Below, in pieces: positions 13,401 to 17,792 of a stretch of DNA of 17,792 bases. Location of the stretch: assembly GCA_002361535.1 (NCBI GenBank), contig DETG01000001.1, positions 7,976-25,767 on the forward strand, in the 5' to 3' direction. The position numbers and the translations under genes are program-made. The notes under the pieces are model-generated. The model had not been told where the DNA came from. It did not search any database and was given only the letters and a program-made list of their open reading frames with translations. The stretch's first letter is position 1. Each line of letters begins with the position of its first letter. The stretch comes from Prevotella sp. UBA3294 (GTDB lineage: Bacteria > Bacteroidota > Bacteroidia > Bacteroidales > Bacteroidaceae).

Positions 13401-15051
13401 AACCTATCAGCCGAAAGGAAATGAGAACCTCGACATGACGGTGAACCTGATACGTCTGCCTATATCACTCGTCAACGGCTTCATCCCAGATCAGCTGTTC
13501 GGATTCAAGGGATTTGGTGAAGGAGAGCTGACGGTGAAGGGATCGTTAGACAAGCCCCAGGTGAACGGGGAGGTGTTCCTCGATTCTTGTCATCTGGTGA
13601 GTGTGCCCTACGGCATGGACTTGCGCTTCAGCAATGACCCCGTCCGCATTGTAGGTAGTCATCTGCTCTTGGAGAACTTCGAGATGTATGCCCATAACGA
13701 GAACCCGCTGAACATTGCGGGGAACATCGATTTCTCTAACCTTGACCGTATCACTATGAACATGAGGATGCGGGCTGATAACTACGAGATTATCAATGCC
13801 AAGGAGAATGCGAAGAGCGTGGCCTTCGGAAAAGCCTTCGTGAACTTCTTTGGAACAATGAACGGACCGCTTGACAACCTCAATATGCGTGGAAAGTTGG
13901 ATGTGCTGGGTACCACCGACCTGAGCTACGTGCTGCGTGACTCTCCATTGACTACGGACAATCAGTTGGATGAGCTGGTGAAGTTCACCGACTTCAATGA
14001 TACCACAGAGGCCGTGGTGAAACGTCCTCCACTGAACGGCTTCCGCATGGACCTCACCATGGAGGTGGCCAAGGGGGCTCATATCATGGCTTACCTGAAT
14101 GCCGACAAGTCGAACTATATCGACCTGATGGGAGGCGGAACACTCCGCATGCAATATAATACGGTGGATAACCTCCGACTGACAGGTCGCTATACCCTTG
14201 ACAACGGGGAGATGAAATACTCACTGCCCATCATTCCGCTGAAGACATTTACCATACGCGACGGCAGCTATATTGAGTTCACGGGTGATCCCATGAACCC
14301 GACACTGAACATCACGGCTACAGAGAATACCAAGGCCACTGTGACAGGATCGAACGGAGTGGGGCGTGGCGTGAATTTCGATTGCGGCGTGATTATCACC
14401 AAGACCTTGAATGACATGGGACTGGAGTTTACACTTGATGCACCCGAAGATATGGCCCTGCACAACGAGCTCCAGCAGATGGGACTGGAACAGCGGGGTA
14501 AGTTAGCGGTGACCATGCTCACCACAGGAATGTATCTGGCCGACGGAAATACCAGCGGCTTCTCGATGAACAGCGCGCTGAGCAGCTTCCTCGAAAACGA
14601 AATCAACAACATCACAGGTAATGCACTGCGTACCCTCGACCTCTCCATCGGTCTTGACAATGCCACCGATGCCTCGGGTGCCATGCACACCGACTATTCC
14701 TTTAAGTTCGCCAAACGCTTCTGGAACAACCGCGTGAAGATCTCGGTGGGAGGAAAGGTGTCAACGGGCGCGCAGACCTATGGCAATGAGTCGTTCTTTG
14801 ATAACGTCACCTTGGAGTACCGTCTCGATGATACGGCAAACAAATACGTGAAGCTGTTCTTCGACAACAACAGCTACGACTGGCTGGAAGGTTACACTCA
14901 GCAGTATGGCGGTGGCTTTGTCTGGAGACGCACCTTGCAGCACTTCAAGGACATCTTCCGTCTGAAGAGCGACCGGCGTACAGTTCCCAATGATAGTGTG
15001 ATGCGGATGGGCGCATTCCGTGACTCCGTCGTGAACGTGAGCCGCCCCTAA
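10417..15051 (+). CDS. tamB: TamB-like translocation and assembly module / AsmA-superfamily protein
   Basis: The 1544-aa protein has an N-terminal inner-membrane anchor (residues ~5-30: ALKWMAIAVAIPILLIVLLAV) and a very long periplasmic beta-rich body. It ends in the TamB (DUF490) domain, roughly residues 1000-1490, with repeats such as VKGSLDKPQVNGEVF, GTMNGPLDNLNMRGKL and FTGDPMNPTLNITATENT. TamB spans the periplasm and works with an outer-membrane TamA-type protein; AsmA-like relatives are also implicated in phospholipid transport. The partner gene tamL starts 13 bp after its stop, confirming the assignment. ATG 10417 is preferred; a GTG at 10414 is in frame. The length is normal for Bacteroidetes TamB. 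The frame is intact with no repeats at DNA level. Confidence 0.93.
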   Translation: MKKALKWMAIAVAIPILLIVLLAVLLYLPPVQNWAVKQVARVASEKTGMEITVEHVNLEFPLNLGVEGLRVLQPNDSLPQQKDTVADVRKLVVDVQLWPLLKKQVEINALDFTDVTFNTTNFVHEARVKGKVGSLHLASHGIDLKGEILRVNEASLADAKVDVQLSDTVPPDTSESKNFWKIQVDELAIDRSDVKVVMPNDTLQVAAHLGKVRAADGFFDLGKGDYRLKRLEWNDGALAYDDRFAPSVKGLDYNHIHLSDVNLAVDSLSFCSPKLDLNLRSCSLKEKSGLEIKELSGPFALDSTKIYLPELKLRTSESSLDAHFVMDQNAFADSVPGKVHLTADGSFGKQDIMRFLGGMPTQFIRQWPNQPLTVKTVLSGNMERIEFTGLNAKLPSAFNINAKGYVMNPTDIDRLKADVTLDAKSQNINFLTALVPPKTLDGIRIPQGIGVKGHLKADGSHYQADLLATEGKGRVKAKADIDTKVMRYQADLKASNLQLKHFLPASDMGTFSGDVTLNGTGTDVFSPKTSLQATAKIRQFQYGQYNLDGMDAQALVRNGKVHADIDARNPLLKGLITLDALTNTKNIRATVSTDLIHADLYHLRIADEPLTVALCGHFDIATDMNDFYQVQGLASDITVTDSKQTYRPDDVVLDVLTRRDTTHAVVDCGDFHLDMDASGGYKQLMKVGENLSTEVTKQLKEKHIDQLSLRQRFPTARIKLQTGKDNFFVRLLEREGYTFAKADIDMTASPSDGLNGRMHILSMMADSMQLDTVRLNFVSDSTNITFNGQVRNNKKNPQFVFNTLFDGYLLERGAGVNLRYYDSNDKLGVRLGAEAALEEHGIRLHMLSKDAVIAYRPARINDDNFVYLADNRRVSANLAILADDGTGLKVYSNDENEEALQDLTLSLNKLNLEEVVSVIPYMPDIKGLLNGDFHFVQTEEHLTVSSSMEARGLVYEGSSMGNLGTEFVYMPTDEGGHFVDGTLSVEGEEVGLISGTYQPKGNENLDMTVNLIRLPISLVNGFIPDQLFGFKGFGEGELTVKGSLDKPQVNGEVFLDSCHLVSVPYGMDLRFSNDPVRIVGSHLLLENFEMYAHNENPLNIAGNIDFSNLDRITMNMRMRADNYEIINAKENAKSVAFGKAFVNFFGTMNGPLDNLNMRGKLDVLGTTDLSYVLRDSPLTTDNQLDELVKFTDFNDTTEAVVKRPPLNGFRMDLTMEVAKGAHIMAYLNADKSNYIDLMGGGTLRMQYNTVDNLRLTGRYTLDNGEMKYSLPIIPLKTFTIRDGSYIEFTGDPMNPTLNITATENTKATVTGSNGVGRGVNFDCGVIITKTLNDMGLEFTLDAPEDMALHNELQQMGLEQRGKLAVTMLTTGMYLADGNTSGFSMNSALSSFLENEINNITGNALRTLDLSIGLDNATDASGAMHTDYSFKFAKRFWNNRVKISVGGKVSTGAQTYGNESFFDNVTLEYRLDDTANKYVKLFFDNNSYDWLEGYTQQYGGGFVWRRTLQHFKDIFRLKSDRRTVPNDSVMRMGAFRDSVVNVSRP

Positions 15052-15064
15052 TGTTTTGGAGAAT

Positions 15065-17518
15065 ATGATGAAAAGAAAGGAAATGACAGATAGCATACTG
15101 ATGATAGGAAGGGTGATGACGGTGGCCGTTGCCATTCTCCTGTTCACGGCTTGCTCTACCACCAAGAATATCCCCGATGATGATCAGTTGTTTGTAGGCC
15201 TGACAAAGATCGACTATCAGAACTACGAACATAACCAGAACTTCATCGATACCCAGGAGGAGATTGAGGCGGCTCTGGCCACGGCTCCCAACGGAGCATT
15301 GTTCGGCAGTAGCTACTACCGCACTCCCTTCCCTTACGGCTTGTGGATATGGAATGCCTTTTCGGGAAAGGATAGCGGCTTCGCACGGTGGATGACGGAG
15401 TCGTTCGGGAAGAAACCGGTGCTGATGAGCTGGGTGAACCCTGCACTACGTGCCTCCGTGGCACAGTCGGTGTTAAGGAAATACGGCTATTTCCGTGGAA
15501 CTGTTGACTACGACACCGTGCCCCAGCGGAACCCGAAGAAGAGTAAGATCGGTTATACGGTGAAGATGAACCATTTGTTCACCATCGACAGTATCGAATA
15601 TGTGAATTTCCCCATGGGCACCGACAGTATGCTGGAGGCTACCCGCCACGAGGCGCAGATCCATAGCGGTGATGCCTTTACCGTTCCCGCTTTGGATGCC
15701 GAACGTACCCGACTCACCAATCTCTTCCGAAACAACGGCTACTATTTCTTCCAGAACGGCTATGCTTCGTATCTGGCAGATACCTTAGCCGTGCCGGGAA
15801 AGGTACAGCTGCGCCTGCAGACTGCCGATGGATTGCCTGATGAAGCTACCCGACAGTGGTATATCGGTGATGTGTCCATCGACCTACGGAAACAGTTCAT
15901 GGAGGAACTGACCGACTCCATAAGCCGACGCCGGCATTTCAAAGTACGCTTCAGGGGACGAAGGCCGCCGGTACGACTCAGTGTCATCATGAATAATATG
16001 AAACTGCGGCATGGACAGCTCTATAGCTACGATAACTATCTCGAATCGATGGCAAAGGTGAACAGCACAGGTGTTTTTGGTATGGTGGACTTCACGTTCA
16101 CTCCTCGTGATACACTCTCTTCTCTCAACTCCCACCATCAGGACACCCTCGACCTGACGCTTAACTGTGTGCTCGATAAACCCTACGACTCCTATATCGA
16201 GACGAATCTCAAAAACAAGACATCGGGCAGGATCGGTCCGGAGTTGGTATTAGGCTTTACCAAAAGGAATGCTTTCCGTGGCGGTGAGCTGCTCGATATC
16301 AATCTGCACGGCTCATACGAGTGGCAGCGGGCACAGGGCACGAATGGCAGTAAGCGTCTGAACTCCTACGAGTATGGTATCGATGCCTCGTTAGAGTTTC
16401 CTCGTATCGTTCTCCCTTGGCGCGAATGGATCCGACAGCGGACGGCAAGGCGAATGCAACGGGCGGCGAACGATTCCACCATGCAACGCCCACGACAGAA
16501 CCGGCGTCGCCGTGAACGATACTACAGTACTCCTTCTACCATCGCCAAACTGTCGAGAAACACCTTGAACCGTCCTGACTACTTCAAGATGGTGAACTTC
16601 TCCGGCGAATGGACCTATCGGTGGCAGAAAACACAGAACAGCCGCCATGAACTGAGTCCGCTCACCATCGTCTATCAGCATCTGGTCCATACCACCCATA
16701 GCTTCGACAGTATTGTCGTCAGCAACCCTTATCTGATGGCAACAATGAATGACGTGTTCATTCCGAAGATGCGCTATACCTATACTTATACCAGTCCGGC
16801 ATCCTACAGAAACCCCATTACCTGGGAAACCACGGTGTCGGAGGCAGGTAATCTCACGTCGCTGGTCTATATGGCTGGAGGAAAGAAATGGAACGAGGAG
16901 GACAAGGAGATGTTCAAGAATCCCTATTCACAGTTTGTGAAAGTGGAGACTGATTTTACCAAACGCTGGCGACTGAGCAACACGTCCCAATTGGTGGCTC
17001 ATCTCAATGCGGGGGTGATCTACAGTTATGGTAACAGCAGTGTGACACCTTTCAGTGAGACGTTCTATGTGGGTGGCGCCAACAGTATCCGTGCCTTCAC
17101 CGTGCGCAGCATCGGTCCGGGAGGCTTCCAACCAATCGATGAACCTGGCTTCTCCTATCTGTTACAGAACGGCGATGTCAAACTGTTAGGGAATCTGGAG
17201 TACCGAACCCGACTGTTCGGCGGACTCTATGGCGCCATTTTCCTCGATGGAGGGAATGTGTGGGAACTCAAGAACTACTACGACGGTGATGATGACAGTG
17301 AGTCCATGAAGACACAGTTTAAACTGAACAGGTTCTACCGACAGATGGCACTGGGTACGGGAGTCGGATTGCGTTACGACCTTGACTTTCTTGTGATTCG
17401 CCTCGACTGGGGTGTCGGTCTGCATGTGCCCTACGACACGGGGAAAGGTGGTTTCTACAACATCCGCCGCTTTGGTGACGGACAGGCTCTGCACCTCGCC
17501 GTGGGCTACCCGTTCTGA
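15065..17518 (+). CDS. tamL: TamL, lipoprotein TamA/BamA-superfamily outer-membrane protein
   Basis: The 817-aa protein starts with a lipoprotein signal ending in the lipobox LFTAC (Cys30), followed by STTKNIPDDDQLFVG. A lipidated TamA homologue (TamL) is the known Bacteroidetes form. POTRA-like segments fill residues ~115-330 (e.g. VLRKYGYFRGTVDYD, FRNNGYYFFQNGYA). A D15-type barrel follows (~400-817) and ends in a C-terminal Phe (AVGYPF), the usual outer-membrane protein signal. The loop-6 motif of the Omp85 family, normally (V/I)RG(F/Y), reads IRAF here (Arg676). The start is ATG 15065 or 15068; an in-frame TTG lies at 15056. The neighbour is tamB, 13 bp upstream, so the two form one operon for outer-membrane assembly. 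Confidence 0.93.
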   Translation: MMKRKEMTDSILMIGRVMTVAVAILLFTACSTTKNIPDDDQLFVGLTKIDYQNYEHNQNFIDTQEEIEAALATAPNGALFGSSYYRTPFPYGLWIWNAFSGKDSGFARWMTESFGKKPVLMSWVNPALRASVAQSVLRKYGYFRGTVDYDTVPQRNPKKSKIGYTVKMNHLFTIDSIEYVNFPMGTDSMLEATRHEAQIHSGDAFTVPALDAERTRLTNLFRNNGYYFFQNGYASYLADTLAVPGKVQLRLQTADGLPDEATRQWYIGDVSIDLRKQFMEELTDSISRRRHFKVRFRGRRPPVRLSVIMNNMKLRHGQLYSYDNYLESMAKVNSTGVFGMVDFTFTPRDTLSSLNSHHQDTLDLTLNCVLDKPYDSYIETNLKNKTSGRIGPELVLGFTKRNAFRGGELLDINLHGSYEWQRAQGTNGSKRLNSYEYGIDASLEFPRIVLPWREWIRQRTARRMQRAANDSTMQRPRQNRRRRERYYSTPSTIAKLSRNTLNRPDYFKMVNFSGEWTYRWQKTQNSRHELSPLTIVYQHLVHTTHSFDSIVVSNPYLMATMNDVFIPKMRYTYTYTSPASYRNPITWETTVSEAGNLTSLVYMAGGKKWNEEDKEMFKNPYSQFVKVETDFTKRWRLSNTSQLVAHLNAGVIYSYGNSSVTPFSETFYVGGANSIRAFTVRSIGPGGFQPIDEPGFSYLLQNGDVKLLGNLEYRTRLFGGLYGAIFLDGGNVWELKNYYDGDDDSESMKTQFKLNRFYRQMALGTGVGLRYDLDFLVIRLDWGVGLHVPYDTGKGGFYNIRRFGDGQALHLAVGYPF

Positions 17519-17534
17519 TGATTTGCCGTCAGAA

Positions 17535-17551
17535 AAAGAGACAATCTCTTT
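17535..17551 (+). terminator. Short hairpin after tamL
   Basis: AAAGAGA (17535-17541) pairs with TCTCTTT (17545-17551) around a CAA loop, 16 bp after the tamL stop. The stem is AT-rich and no long T run follows, so termination would be weak. Confidence 0.3.
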
Positions 17552-17571
17552 CCTGTTTGCGAAAAATGATT

Positions 17572-17579
17572 TACCTTTG
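17572..17579 (+). promoter_or_regulatory. Putative -7 element of the nucleotidyltransferase gene
   Basis: TACCTTTG fits TAnnTTTG and lies 35 bases before the ATG at 17615. A TTTG at 17556-17559 is 12 bp upstream, too close for the usual -33 spacing. Confidence 0.5.
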
Positions 17580-17614
17580 CATCTTGATTACAATTAAACA
17601 TTAAAGAATAAAAT

Positions 17615-17792
17615 ATGAAACCAACGTTGTTTTTGCTTGCTGCAGGTATGGGCAGCCGCTATGGCGGTCTGAAGCAGCTCGATGGTCTGGGACCTAATGG
17701 GGAGACTATCATGGACTATAGTATCTACGATGCCATTGAGGCAGGATTCGGTAAGGTGGTGTGGGTGATCCGCAAGGATTTCGAGGAGCAGT
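17615..17792 (+). CDS. Sugar-nucleotidyltransferase-like protein, N-terminal part (3' end outside window)
   Basis: Only the first 59 codons are in the window. The protein begins MKPTLFLLAAGMGSRYGG and continues LKQLDGLGPNGETIMDYSI, which is the nucleotide-binding loop of the NTP_transferase family: hydrophobic strand, AAGMGSR glycine-rich loop, then Lys in GGLKQ. The family transfers nucleotidyl groups to sugar phosphates; the specific sugar cannot be told from this part. YDAIEAGFGKVVWVIRKDF is consistent with the following Rossmann-like helix and strand. The 60-bp leader has a -7 element at 17572-17579. It is transcribed in the same direction as tamL, but probably from its own promoter. Confidence 0.85.
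   Translation, partial: MKPTLFLLAAGMGSRYGGLKQLDGLGPNGETIMDYSIYDAIEAGFGKVVWVIRKDFEEQ

Noticed and set aside
13546..14154. 202-codon minus-strand ORF inside tamB (and similar ones at 11338-11919 and 11992-12525)
   Set aside because: They are antisense shadows of a continuous 1544-codon gene with clear TamB features; His/Val/Gln-rich translation is typical of such shadows.

Overview
The window looks like chromosomal DNA of a Bacteroidales bacterium, most likely Prevotella or a close relative. This is inferred from repeated TAnnTTTG -7 elements (the Bacteroidetes primary sigma factor type) just upstream of genes, start codons without strong Shine-Dalgarno sequences, a membrane-anchored MutS-like ATPase, Bacteroidetes-type outer-membrane barrel proteins, and a TamB partner that is a lipoprotein (TamL). 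No 16S or tRNA is present, so genus is not proven.

Layout. 1-440: the 3' end of fabG (fatty-acid synthesis). 524-2335: a MutS-family ATPase with membrane segments. Its 3' end runs into a frameshifted remnant of an STN-like receptor domain (about 2320-2534). 2683-4749: an outer-membrane beta-barrel protein behind a -7 element and a cluster of TGTCAG repeats. 4750-5153: AT-rich DNA with no gene I can support. 5154-6078, minus strand: three genes joined by 4-nt ATGA overlaps. They encode a DUF3791-like small protein, a DUF3990 ADP-ribosyltransferase-fold protein, and a second small protein, and look like an accessory toxin/antitoxin-type module. A divergent promoter pair separates this from a possible 49-aa ORF (6260-6409).

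6410-7456 is a long non-coding stretch with unusual structure. It holds a degenerate repeat with a period of about 22 bp, then five near-identical 79-bp tandem units. Each unit completes a full TTTG-N19-TATCTTTG promoter pointing at the next gene. A perfect 26-bp-arm palindrome of REP type follows, sitting in the presumed 5' leader of that gene. 7457-9439: a secreted alpha/beta hydrolase and an RluA-family pseudouridine synthase, 12 bp apart. 9492-10190 (minus): a SIMPL-domain protein. 10417-17518: a tight tamB-tamL pair for outer-membrane protein/envelope assembly. 17615-17792: the start of a nucleotidyltransferase gene.

The conserved genes (fabG, rluA-like, tamB, tamL, nucleotidyltransferase) form an ordinary chromosomal backbone concerned with envelope and RNA. 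The stretch from about 2320 to 7456 is accessory and carries the most notable signals: the ADP-ribosyltransferase-type three-gene module and the tandem promoter array with its palindromic leader.
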